Below are positions 16,246 to 24,382 of a DNA stretch of 64,000 nt, in pieces. The translations under genes were made by a program, and so were the position numbers. How positions within the stretch are numbered: the first letter of the stretch is position 1; every line of letters starts with the position of its first letter. Below the pieces are notes generated by a model. It did no database searches. It worked only from the letters and a program-made list of their open reading frames with translations, and was not told the DNA's origin. This DNA is from Flavobacterium taihuense (GTDB taxonomy: Bacteria > Bacteroidota > Bacteroidia > Flavobacteriales > Flavobacteriaceae), in assembly GCF_019351435.1 (NCBI RefSeq), contig NZ_JAHWYN010000008.1, forward strand, positions 1-64,000, written 5' to 3'.

Positions 16246-17328
16246 ATGAAGAAAATTTTCAAACGGACCTCTTTAGGAATTATTTTGCTTTATAGTTTCC
16301 ATTCTTTTGGCCAAAATAAAAATAATTATAGTGTCAAAATCGACTCTTTAATTTCGAGTAAAACAACAAAACCTTTTAACGGAATCATTATCATTTCAAA
16401 AAATGGAAAGACCAGTTATTCAAAAATTATGGGTTATTCTGATTTAGAAAAGAAAGCACCATTACAGCCCAACAGCCAATTTGTTATTGGCTCCATTAGC
16501 AAGCAAATTACAGCAGTTTTAGTGTTACAAGAATATGAAAAAGGACATCTCAAACTGAATGAACCCATTCGTAAATACTTACCTGAACTTTCTCAAAATT
16601 GGGCCGACACTGTTACGGTTCATCATTTATTAACCCATACGCACGGAATTACGGAACTTGACAAACCAACTGCTTTCAAAGCTGGAACAGCGTTTAATTA
16701 TTCTTATTCAAACACAGGTTATGATTTATTATCAAAGATTACGGAACGGACTTCGGGAAAATCATTTGCTGAACAATCAAAAGAACTGTTTCAAAAATGC
16801 GGAATGAAAAACACTTTTCATCCAGACACAAAAGAATATAAAAATTTGGTTAAAGGATATTCCGAACAAGAAAACGGAAAAATAGAACTCGAAAAAAATA
16901 GTTTCAGGAATGCTCCTGCAGCCGGTTCTTTTGTTTCCACCCAACCCGATTTGATTTTATGGAATCAAAATTTGCAAGGAGGAAAGCTGTTGAAAGCTGA
17001 CACATACAAGATGATGACCACAAAACAGCAAGGAGCTATACGACAACATCCATTATCTGGAAAAACCGATTATGGTTATGGAATTACAGTAGACACAAAA
17101 GATGAAATTTTACAATTGGGACAAACAGGTTTTGCACCAGGATTTGTTTCAATGAATTTTTATTTTCCAGAAACCAAAACAACTTTAGTTGTGTTAGAAA
17201 ATACTGCCTATGCCCCAAATGACTTGAGAAATACTTTTTTTTATCATACTCAAATTTTAAAAATAGTAAGGCAAGAGATTATAAATTTTCACGACTCAAC
17301 TAAAAACGTTAATACTAAACACCATTAA
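16246..17328 (+). CDS. Serine hydrolase, class C beta-lactamase-like
   Basis: A 360-residue exported protein (signal MKKIFKRTSLGIILLYSFHSFGQ). The catalytic SxxK is S83-I-S-K86 in FVIGSISKQITAVLVLQEYE; the YxN motif is in FNYSYSNTGYDLL, and the third motif normally H/K-T-G reads LGQTGFAPGF. LLTHTHGITELDK is the usual block before the active site loop. Such proteins are class C-fold penicillin-recognising enzymes: esterases, D-aminopeptidases or DD-peptidases more often than true AmpC lactamases. It is followed after one base by a class D beta-lactamase gene, so the two are co-translated. Confidence 0.88.
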   Translation: MKKIFKRTSLGIILLYSFHSFGQNKNNYSVKIDSLISSKTTKPFNGIIIISKNGKTSYSKIMGYSDLEKKAPLQPNSQFVIGSISKQITAVLVLQEYEKGHLKLNEPIRKYLPELSQNWADTVTVHHLLTHTHGITELDKPTAFKAGTAFNYSYSNTGYDLLSKITERTSGKSFAEQSKELFQKCGMKNTFHPDTKEYKNLVKGYSEQENGKIELEKNSFRNAPAAGSFVSTQPDLILWNQNLQGGKLLKADTYKMMTTKQQGAIRQHPLSGKTDYGYGITVDTKDEILQLGQTGFAPGFVSMNFYFPETKTTLVVLENTAYAPNDLRNTFFYHTQILKIVRQEIINFHDSTKNVNTKHH

Positions 17329-17329
17329 A

Positions 17330-18142
17330 ATGAGAAAAATATTAATCATTTCACACCTGCTTTTATTAGTAAGTATAAGTTCACATGGGCAACTGAAAAA
17401 GAACGAGGTCTTAAAACCTGAATTTGCAACTATTCTAGAAAGCCTGAAAGTAAAAGGAGCCGTTTTAATTTACGATGTTAAAAACAACACCTATTATTCG
17501 AATGATTTTACTTGGGCAAAAACGGGAATCATTCCAGCATCAACTTTTAAAATTCCAAATTCAATTATCGCTTTAGAAACGGGAGTAATCCAGAATGATT
17601 CAGTCATTTTTAAATGGAACGGAGAACAACGCAATAATAAAAAATGGGAACAGGATTTGACTTTTAAAAAAGCATTCCAAGTTTCTTGTGTTCCTTGTTA
17701 CCAAGAAGTGGCTAGAAAAATTGGCGTTAACCGAATGAAAACCTACTTAAAGAAATTGGATTACCCTGGAATGTTTTTTGACACTATTACTATAGACAAT
17801 TTTTGGTTACAAGGAGAATCCAAAATTTCCCAGATGCAACAAATTGACTTTTTGGAAAGATTGTATTTCTCTAAATTACCCATTTCCAAGCGAACCGAAA
17901 ATACTATGAGAAACATCATGATAATAGAAAACACCAAAAGTTATACTTTAAGCGGTAAAACTGGTTGGGGGATGCGAGCTGATTTGGATAATGGCTGGTT
18001 TGTGGGCTATATAGAGACGAATAATTTGGCTTACTTTTTCGCTTTAAATGTCGAAATGAAAAATGCTACTATGGATAGTTTTCCTGCTATTCGAATGAAT
18101 GCGATCAAAGAAGCGTTTAGGAAACTAAAATTGATTGAATAA
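17330..18142 (+). CDS. Class D beta-lactamase (OXA-like)
   Basis: A 270-residue exported protein (signal MRKILIISHLLLLVSISSHGQ). The class D motifs are in order: S71-T-F-K74 (PASTFKIPNSIIALETG), S119-x-V (FQVSCVPCYQEVARKIG), FW-LQG near 158-162 and K210-T-G (LSGKTGWGMR). KTGWG and GWFVGYIE are standard for OXA enzymes. K74 is the residue that becomes carbamylated in the family. It probably hydrolyses penicillins in the periplasm; the spectrum cannot be predicted. The unusual SCVPC has a cysteine where SAVPV is common. The gene begins two bases after the preceding stop, so one transcript encodes both enzymes. Confidence 0.92.
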   Translation: MRKILIISHLLLLVSISSHGQLKKNEVLKPEFATILESLKVKGAVLIYDVKNNTYYSNDFTWAKTGIIPASTFKIPNSIIALETGVIQNDSVIFKWNGEQRNNKKWEQDLTFKKAFQVSCVPCYQEVARKIGVNRMKTYLKKLDYPGMFFDTITIDNFWLQGESKISQMQQIDFLERLYFSKLPISKRTENTMRNIMIIENTKSYTLSGKTGWGMRADLDNGWFVGYIETNNLAYFFALNVEMKNATMDSFPAIRMNAIKEAFRKLKLIE

Positions 18143-18327
18143 AAACTACAAGCTATCATATACAAGATAACTTAAACAACCTCAAATTATATAAAAATTT
18201 AAATCTAGAATCAAAAGCTCTATTAAGATTTAAATTTCTCCTGATAATTGTTACTTTTTTTGTACAATTATTTCAATAACAAATTGCGAATACAAAAATT
18301 ATTCAATAAATTCGCAAAAATTTTTAT

Positions 18328-19236
18328 ATGAAAAAACTTAGAATTACTCTTTTGCTGACAATCTTATTGTCATTGTTTTTATTTATTTCTTGCACTAGTG
18401 ACAACGAACCAATTGATCAAGCAATCCCAACTGTAGATCCTGTTACTCCCGCAGAAACCATTGGGCTTCCAATAATAACAACAAAAGCATCATTTACAGA
18501 TGAACTTACATCTAGCCCTAAATTAGGAGGCACAATAACATCCGATGGTGGATCACCTATAACCGCAAGTGGTATCGTTTGGAGTACCACAACAAACCCA
18601 ACAATTGCAAATTCCAAAACTAATGACAATACAAGTGTTGGAAACTTTACTTCCACAATGACAGGATTAAGTCCAAAAACTACCTATTATGTTAGAGCTT
18701 ATGCCACTAACAGCAAAGGAACTTCCTACGGAATCGAAAGAACAATAACAACAATAGATTCAACTATAGATAATGCTCTAGCATTAATGACAGCAAATAT
18801 TGATAACGTACAATACAATGTAATGAGACCTTATTTATATGCTTTTACTGGAAATGATGTAAATGTTCAAAATGATGGCGGTGCAATAGGTGACCCAAGA
18901 TTTCTATGGATCCAAGGTGATACTTCAGACAATCTTGACACTCTCATAGAAATAAACTTGCATATCCCAAATGACAAGTGGACACCAGGCACATATACTT
19001 TGTATGAAAGAGAAGATCTATCAACTACTGCCGAATGTCAAGCGCATTTAATTTTAAATGATGGCAACTTCTCTATGATTACCTCTGGGACATTGACAGT
19101 TACCGAATTTAATCTAACCACCAAAAGAATAAAGGGTACATTTTCATTCACTTATAGTAAATCAGAAACACCCGGTGATTTCAAAGTTACCAATGGAACT
19201 TTTAATTATGCATTGGATGATTCCTATTTTGATTAA
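18328..19236 (+). CDS. Lipoprotein with a fibronectin-like repeat
   Basis: A 302-residue protein with SpII signal MKKLRITLLLTILLSLFLFISC, cysteine at about residue 22. Residues about 55-140 form one domain of the kind ASGIVWSTTTNPT ... GLSPKTTYYVRAYATNSKGTSYG, a fibronectin III-like module very common in Bacteroidota surface lipoproteins. The C-terminal 150 residues are beta-rich (NLDTLIEINLHIPNDKWTPGTYTLYE, FNLTTKRIKGTFSFTYS) and resemble domains often found after such modules. No catalytic motif. Probably a surface-exposed binding protein; ligand unknown. Confidence 0.8.
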   Translation: MKKLRITLLLTILLSLFLFISCTSDNEPIDQAIPTVDPVTPAETIGLPIITTKASFTDELTSSPKLGGTITSDGGSPITASGIVWSTTTNPTIANSKTNDNTSVGNFTSTMTGLSPKTTYYVRAYATNSKGTSYGIERTITTIDSTIDNALALMTANIDNVQYNVMRPYLYAFTGNDVNVQNDGGAIGDPRFLWIQGDTSDNLDTLIEINLHIPNDKWTPGTYTLYEREDLSTTAECQAHLILNDGNFSMITSGTLTVTEFNLTTKRIKGTFSFTYSKSETPGDFKVTNGTFNYALDDSYFD

Positions 19237-19256
19237 ATAGTATTCTAAAATAAATT

Positions 19257-19287
19257 AAATCCGTCTATTTTGGCGGATTTTTTTTTA
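19257..19287 (+). terminator. Terminator after the 18328 lipoprotein gene
   Basis: AAATCCG (19257-19263) / CGGATTT (19274-19280) with a 10-base loop and a following T-run, 20 bases after the stop. Confidence 0.85.
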
Positions 19288-19510
19288 CTATTGAGTAACA
19301 ATTGGGATACATAAAAATCCTTGCAGCTAATTTTGTAAAAACAGTAGAACTTCCTGCATCTTTCTTTAGTCAGAAACTCAACTTTTTCCAATGCAAATCA
19401 AAAAAAATCATTTTGGGTTAGAAATCTTGGAATATTTATAAGAACTTTGCACGCTTTTTGCAAATACACAAGCAACCAGCTTTTAGAAATTATAAATTGA
19501 TCATCCACAG

Positions 19511-21370
19511 ATGAAGAAGAAAATAGAAATATTAGCGCCCGCAAAAGATTTAATTCACGGTATCGCTGCCATTAACAGTGGTGCCGATGCCGTTTATGTT
19601 GGAGCTCCCCAATTTGGTGCCCGTTCGAATGCCACCAACTCTATTGAAGATGTTGCTGCCTTGGTACAATATGCCCATTTATACCATGTACCCGTTTTTG
19701 TGGTTTTGAACACCATTCTTTACGATAACGAATTAGAAACCTGCCGTCAGCTAATTTGGAAATTATATGATATTGGTGTCGATGCTCTGATTATTCAGGA
19801 CATGGCCATCATGGAAATGGACTTACCCCCTATCATTTTGCACGCCAGCACACAAGCCAACAATAGAGATGCCGAAAAAATGAAATTCTTGGCCGATGCC
19901 GGAATCAAACGCGTCGTTTTGGCTCGTGAATTGAACTTGCATCAAATCAAGGAAATCAGCAACGCAACTGATGTGGAACTGGAATTCTTTGTAACTGGAG
20001 CTTTATGTGTTTCTTTCAGCGGTAACTGTTATATGAGTGTTGCCAATGGAGAACGTAGCGCTAATCGTGGTTCTTGTGCTCAAAACTGTCGTTTGCCCTA
20101 CAATCTAATTGACGGTCATGGAGAAACGTTAATCAAAAGTACCCACTTACTTTCTATCAAAGATTTTGATGTTTCAAACGAGATTCCAAATTTGGTGGAA
20201 GCTGGCGTTTGTTCATTCAAAATCGAAGGTCGTTTGAAAGATATTGTCTACGTAAAAAACAACGTTTCTTACCTTAGACAAAAACTGGATGCTTTCTTGG
20301 AAGAAAATGATAAATATACCAAAGCCTCTTCAGGAAAATGTACTTATACTTTTGATTCAGTTTTGAATCGTACTTTCAACCGTGGTTATACTGATTATTT
20401 TGTAAATGAACGTCACGCTACAATTGGTTCTTGGGAAAGTCCAAAATCAAAAGGGCAATACATTGGTAAATTAATCCGAACCGTTGGAAATGCCTATGAA
20501 ATTGAAAACGGACACGTATTGAACAATGGTGATGGTTTGTGCTACATCAATGAAAATAACGAAGCCGACGGTATTTACGTAAATAAAGTCGAAAATGGAC
20601 TTGCCTATCCTAACGTTTTGAAAGAATTAAAAGAAGGTACTTTCATTTACAGAAACAATGATGCCGCTTTTATTAAAATTGTGGAACGTGAGGACAGTGC
20701 AGTTCGAAAAATAAGCACTTCTTTATTATTGTTCGAAAACGAAACTGGTTTTGAACTGCTTGCCACCGATGAAGATGGTAATACAAGTTCTGTCAATTTG
20801 ATTCATCCAAAAGAACAAACCAAAAACAATCAATCCATCGAGGAAAACATCAAAACGCAATTGGCCAAAACTGGTTTTACTCCTTATACGGCTGATGAAA
20901 TAACGATTCAGTTTTCTGATAATTGGTTTTTACCTATTTCGAAAATCAATGAAATGCGCAGAACCGTTTACGAACAATTATCGGAAACTCGTTTGAAAAA
21001 CTACAAACGAGAAGAACGTAAAATCGAAAAGACATCTCACCCTTATCCTGAAACCAAATTGGATTTCATGTACAATGTTTCCAATAAATTGGCGCGTAAA
21101 TTTTATGAGCGACATGGCGTAACCGAAATTGAAAAAGCATTTGAACTGCAATGGGATCCAGGGAAATCTCGAGTAATGACCACCAAATATTGTATTAAAT
21201 ACGAATTGGCCAAATGCCCAAAGTACCATAAAGACACTATGGAAACCAAACTAAAAGAACCTTTGGTATTGAAACAAGGCGAATTGGAATACAAACTGAA
21301 ATTCAACTGCAAGCCTTGTGAAATGGAAATTTGGGAAAAAGACGCGGAATTTGAAATTGAAGAAGATTAA
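19511..21370 (+). CDS. Peptidase U32-family protein
   Basis: A 619-residue protein. EILAPAKDLIHGIAAINSGADAVYVGAPQFGAR is the U32 signature start, and a TIM-barrel-like region follows (IIQDMAIM, LHASTQANNRDAEKM, FFVTGALCVSFSGNCYMSVANGERSANRGSCAQNCRLPY). The clustered cysteines and a later set (CIKYELAKCPKY, FNCKPCEMEIWE) fit an iron-sulfur site. E. coli relatives RlhA, UbiU/V and TrhP hydroxylate RNA or ubiquinone precursors rather than degrade collagen, so an RNA-modifying role is the better inference. The extra C-terminal region makes it longer than TrhP. Cytoplasmic, own terminator. Confidence 0.9.
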   Translation: MKKKIEILAPAKDLIHGIAAINSGADAVYVGAPQFGARSNATNSIEDVAALVQYAHLYHVPVFVVLNTILYDNELETCRQLIWKLYDIGVDALIIQDMAIMEMDLPPIILHASTQANNRDAEKMKFLADAGIKRVVLARELNLHQIKEISNATDVELEFFVTGALCVSFSGNCYMSVANGERSANRGSCAQNCRLPYNLIDGHGETLIKSTHLLSIKDFDVSNEIPNLVEAGVCSFKIEGRLKDIVYVKNNVSYLRQKLDAFLEENDKYTKASSGKCTYTFDSVLNRTFNRGYTDYFVNERHATIGSWESPKSKGQYIGKLIRTVGNAYEIENGHVLNNGDGLCYINENNEADGIYVNKVENGLAYPNVLKELKEGTFIYRNNDAAFIKIVEREDSAVRKISTSLLLFENETGFELLATDEDGNTSSVNLIHPKEQTKNNQSIEENIKTQLAKTGFTPYTADEITIQFSDNWFLPISKINEMRRTVYEQLSETRLKNYKREERKIEKTSHPYPETKLDFMYNVSNKLARKFYERHGVTEIEKAFELQWDPGKSRVMTTKYCIKYELAKCPKYHKDTMETKLKEPLVLKQGELEYKLKFNCKPCEMEIWEKDAEFEIEED

Positions 21371-21403
21371 AACACTAATTTTCGTCTTTTTAGATATAAT
21401 CAT

Positions 21404-21448
21404 AAACTACAAAATAAAGTTCCCTTTATTTTGTAGTTTTTTTTTGGA
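21404..21448 (+). terminator. Terminator after the U32 gene
   Basis: Perfect 16-bp stem AAACTACAAAATAAAG (21404-21419) / CTTTATTTTGTAGTTT (21424-21439) with a 4-base loop and a long T-run. Confidence 0.95.
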
Positions 21449-21538
21449 CTCATTTTGAATTCCGTTCTAAAAAGCAAACTCTAATTCAGAAGCGTATTAC
21501 TAAAAATCCTAAATTTGTAAAAACCAATAAATCAAATC

Positions 21539-22117
21539 ATGAAAAATCTGTTAACTCCCCTATTCATTATAGCATTTGTATTGATTTCCTGCAAAAACGA
21601 AGCTGAAAACCAAACACCTAAAGTAGTTGTTCCATTTTATCAAGTTGCCAATCAGCAACAAAATCAAACGTTAACAACTCCACAACCAAACCAAGGTCAA
21701 AGTCTATACCCAGCAGCATCTGCTCAAAATACTACAACTCCTGTACAAACAACTGCTCCAGTAAAAGTTGCCAAGGGAATGAATCCTTCTCATGGTCAAC
21801 CAGGTCACCGTTGTGACATTCCTGTAGGAGCTCCTTTGAACTCCCCTATAGCTGCTAATTCCACAACGTCACAAGTTGTCTCAAATTCGGGTCAATCTGT
21901 GACTACAACAACTGTACCGACTGCAAAGGGTATGAATCCTCCTCACGGCCAGCCTGGACACCGTTGTGACATTCCTGTAGGAGCACCGTTAAATTCTCCT
22001 GTCGCTGCTAATAAACCAGCAACTCCACAAGCAGTTCCAAATTATATTGTTTCTCCACCTTCAACAAATGAAACTCCACCTTCAACACCTGCAGAAACAA
22101 CTGTACCTGGGCAATAA
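21539..22117 (+). CDS. Lipoprotein with duplicated HGQPGHRCDIPVG motif
   Basis: A 192-residue low-complexity lipoprotein (signal MKNLLTPLFIIAFVLISC). Thr/Pro/Gln-rich linkers separate two nearly identical modules: GMNPSHGQPGHRCDIPVG then APLNSPIAAN, and GMNPPHGQPGHRCDIPVG then APLNSPVAAN. Each module has two histidines and one cysteine, which could bind metal. I recognise the MNPPHGQPGHRCDI motif as a recurring one at the C-terminal part of small Bacteroidota lipoproteins, without a known function. A promoter-like TAAATTTG is at 21510-21517. Confidence 0.75.
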   Translation: MKNLLTPLFIIAFVLISCKNEAENQTPKVVVPFYQVANQQQNQTLTTPQPNQGQSLYPAASAQNTTTPVQTTAPVKVAKGMNPSHGQPGHRCDIPVGAPLNSPIAANSTTSQVVSNSGQSVTTTTVPTAKGMNPPHGQPGHRCDIPVGAPLNSPVAANKPATPQAVPNYIVSPPSTNETPPSTPAETTVPGQ

Positions 22118-22119
22118 AT

Positions 22120-22205
22120 TTTAATTGGGCGTGTCCCTTCGTCTCGTCCCAAAAGACGAGACTGCGGGTCGTGCTGTACGTTCCCGCTTTTTTTTAATCC
22201 CAAAA
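22120..22205 (-). repeat. Dispersed structured intergenic repeat, copy E (partial)
   Basis: Minus-strand reading has GCGGGAACGTACAGCACGACCC, a hairpin GTCTCGTC/GACGAGAC (arms 22141-22148 and 22155-22162), then GAAGGGACACGCCCAATT. The GGGNNACGCCCAA tail and CCGACC/ACGACCC words match copies A and B; the other half is missing or degraded. Lies directly after the lipoprotein stop, so it could also act as its terminator region. Confidence 0.6.
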
Positions 22206-22329
22206 GAGGGATAAAAAAAAGAGCTCCACTACCATCACTCACGCAAAACAAGATCATCAGTATATAATTGATTCTTTTTATAAACAAAGAACATCCGAAA
22301 AAAAATCAAAAACGTATACCTAATTTAAA

Positions 22330-22372
22330 CAGCTAAAAACCAAATCAGTAAATACTTTTTTCTTAACTTTAT
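22330..22372 (+). promoter_or_regulatory. Upstream element shared with the 31641 gene
   Basis: AGCTAAAAACCAAAT near 22331-22345 and TTAACTTTAT near 22363-22372 recur, with nearly the same spacing, at 31578-31620 in front of the NmrA-family gene. Both copies sit some 20-100 bases ahead of a gene for a probable stress or redox protein, so a shared promoter or regulator site is plausible. Confidence 0.45.
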
Positions 22373-22469
22373 AAAACAAAAAATCAGATTCTACTTATAC
22401 AATATCTGTATAACCTATTTTGATTTCTTGTTTTACAAAAGTTTGTATTAATTTTTAAATAGTATAAAA

Positions 22470-23045
22470 ATGAAAAAAGTATTGTTCTTGACAGGTGATT
22501 TCACCGAAGATTATGAAACTATGGTTCCATTCCAGATGTTGGAAATGGTAGGCTATACCGTACACGCCGTTTGTCCCGACAAAAAAAAGGGAGATACCAT
22601 AAAAACAGCTATCCATGATTTTGAAGGGGACCAAACTTATACCGAAAAACCAGGACACAACTTCACATTAAACTATAGTTTTAATGACGTAAAAGTATCT
22701 GATTATGACGGATTGGTCATTGCTGGAGGAAGAGCTCCCGAATATTTGAGATTGAACGAAAAAGTACTTGAAATAACAAAGCATTTTTTTACAACCAATA
22801 AACCAGTTGCAGCTATTTGTCATGGTATCCAAATTTTAACAGCAGCAGGCGTTGTAAAAGGACGAAAATTAACTGCTTATCCGGCCGTTGGTCCAGAAGT
22901 GACATTAGCAGGTGGAATCTTCCAATCCATTCCTGTAGATGGAGCCTTTGTTGATGGAAATCTAGTTACCTCGCCGGCATGGCCAGCACATCCAAGTTTT
23001 ATAAGAGAATTTCTGAAAATTATGGGAACCAAAATTGAAATTTAA
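22470..23045 (+). CDS. DJ-1/PfpI-family protein
   Basis: A 191-residue class I glutamine-amidotransferase-like protein. [41 protein letters not shown] is the N-terminal Rossmann part, and the nucleophile elbow [31 protein letters not shown] has the conserved Cys-His. [18 protein letters not shown] closes the fold. Relatives are deglycases, proteases or stress proteins; the exact chemistry is unknown. Cytoplasmic and monocistronic with its own terminator. Confidence 0.92.
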   Translation: MKKVLFLTGDFTEDYETMVPFQMLEMVGYTVHAVCPDKKKGDTIKTAIHDFEGDQTYTEKPGHNFTLNYSFNDVKVSDYDGLVIAGGRAPEYLRLNEKVLEITKHFFTTNKPVAAICHGIQILTAAGVVKGRKLTAYPAVGPEVTLAGGIFQSIPVDGAFVDGNLVTSPAWPAHPSFIREFLKIMGTKIEI

Positions 23046-23102
23046 TTTCACATCAAAGTAAGGCGCTAACTTAAAGTTTGGATTTAAATAATACTATTCA
23101 AG

Positions 23103-23140
23103 AACTACAACCTAAGCTAATTTTGTTGTAGTTTTTTTTT
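23103..23140 (+). terminator. Terminator after the DJ-1/PfpI gene
   Basis: AACTACAAC (23103-23111) / GTTGTAGTT (23125-23133) followed by seven more T residues. Confidence 0.9.
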
Positions 23141-23192
23141 ACCTTTGAAAATCAATACCTTTTTATACAGATAGAAGATTTCAATTAATTTT

Positions 23193-23699
23193 ATGATTAC
23201 AACAGCAACACTAGAAGATGTACTTTCTTTAGAAAAATTAATCAATTCTGCCTATCGCGGAGAAACCTCAAAACAAGGCTGGACAACGGAAGCAAACCTT
23301 TTATCTGGAAAAAGAATTACTTTAGATGAACTAGAACAAATTATTAAAAATAAAAATAATACTATTTTAAAATACACAAAAAACAATCAAATCATCGGAT
23401 CTGTTTTACTGGTCAATAAAAAATCTAAACTTTATTTGGGAATGCTGACTGTTTCACCCGAATTGCAAAATAGTGGTATTGGAAAAATATTACTAAAAGA
23501 AGCCGAAGTTCATGCTTTTTCTTTGGGTTTGCCCAAAATTGTTATGACCGTGATCTCAATTAGGAAAGAATTAATCGAATGGTACAAACGTCATGGCTAT
23601 GAGGACACGGGAATAAGAGAGCCATTTCTACTCAATGATACCGACGCAATCATTTCCAAAGAACCATTGGAATTTATTGTGCTTGAAAAAATACTTTAA
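23193..23699 (+). CDS. GNAT-family N-acetyltransferase
   Basis: A 168-residue acetyltransferase. TTATLEDVLSLEKLINSAYRG is the N-terminal helix region, LYLGMLTVSPELQNSGIGKILLKEAE contains the acetyl-CoA pyrophosphate-binding Q/RxxGxG/A motif (here QNSGIG), and VMTVISIRKELIEWYKRHGYEDTG is the usual closing strand with FYxRxGF-like ending. The substrate is unknown. Cytoplasmic, 54 bases before the Mpo1-like gene and possibly co-transcribed. Confidence 0.92.
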   Translation: MITTATLEDVLSLEKLINSAYRGETSKQGWTTEANLLSGKRITLDELEQIIKNKNNTILKYTKNNQIIGSVLLVNKKSKLYLGMLTVSPELQNSGIGKILLKEAEVHAFSLGLPKIVMTVISIRKELIEWYKRHGYEDTGIREPFLLNDTDAIISKEPLEFIVLEKIL

Positions 23700-23753
23700 C
23701 TCTTTTATATCTAATGATTATTATTTTATAAATTAGTAAAAAAAATATCATTT

Positions 23754-24221
23754 ATGAAAACATTAGACCAATGGTTTGAAGAATATGCAGTAAGCCACCA
23801 AAATCCAAAAAATAAGGCTATACATTACATCTGTGTTCCTGCAATTTTCTTTTCTGTATTGGGTTTATTAATGAGTATTCCGAGTGGTTTTTTGAATTCT
23901 ATTTTTCATTTAAACCAACCTATCATTGAAAACTGGGGATTTGTAGCTTTACTATTTGTTTCTATATTTTACATCAGATTGTCTGTGTCTATGGCTATCA
24001 AGATTATCATCTTCTCTTTTCTTTGCTTGATCCTAAATCATTACATCGGACAGTTCGTTCCTCTTTGGGCTTTCTCGATTGGAGTTTTTGTTATCGCTTG
24101 GATTGGCCAATTTTATGGACATAATCTTGAAGGCAAAAAACCTTCGTTTCTAAAAGACATACAATTCTTGATGATTGGACCAGCTTGGGTTGTCCAAAAC
24201 TTATTTTCTAAAAAACAATAG
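23754..24221 (+). CDS. Mpo1-like (DUF962) membrane protein
   Basis: A 155-residue integral membrane protein starting MKTLDQWFEEYAVSHQNPKNKAIHYICVPAIFFSVLG, the DUF962/Mpo1 signature with HxxxxN..IH. Four or so hydrophobic segments follow, and WIGQFYGHNLEGKKPSFLKDIQFLMIGPAWVV is the second conserved block with histidine. In yeast Mpo1 is an iron-dependent dioxygenase that shortens 2-hydroxy fatty acids; a role in the lipid metabolism of 2-hydroxy acids fits flavobacteria but is an inference. It is complete. Confidence 0.92.
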   Translation: MKTLDQWFEEYAVSHQNPKNKAIHYICVPAIFFSVLGLLMSIPSGFLNSIFHLNQPIIENWGFVALLFVSIFYIRLSVSMAIKIIIFSFLCLILNHYIGQFVPLWAFSIGVFVIAWIGQFYGHNLEGKKPSFLKDIQFLMIGPAWVVQNLFSKKQ

Positions 24222-24382
24222 ATTTGTAATTTTTTTTGTTCATTATACTCCTACAGTAAAAAAAGTATTACTTTTATTAAAAGCAATATTAAATATCTCT
24301 TTCAAAATTGTATTATTTTTTTTAAGAAACTATTTTCTAGCTTTTGTTTTTATTGAATAATAATGATTAAAAATTAAACTCA

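Noticed and set aside
22042..22287. Minus-strand 81-residue ORF over the duplicated-motif lipoprotein end
   Set aside because: It is a shadow of the lipoprotein and repeat E, with no support of its own.
24175..24360. Plus-strand 61-residue ORF after the Mpo1-like gene
   Set aside because: It begins inside the Mpo1 gene and is low-complexity AT-rich sequence; a real gene is not supported.
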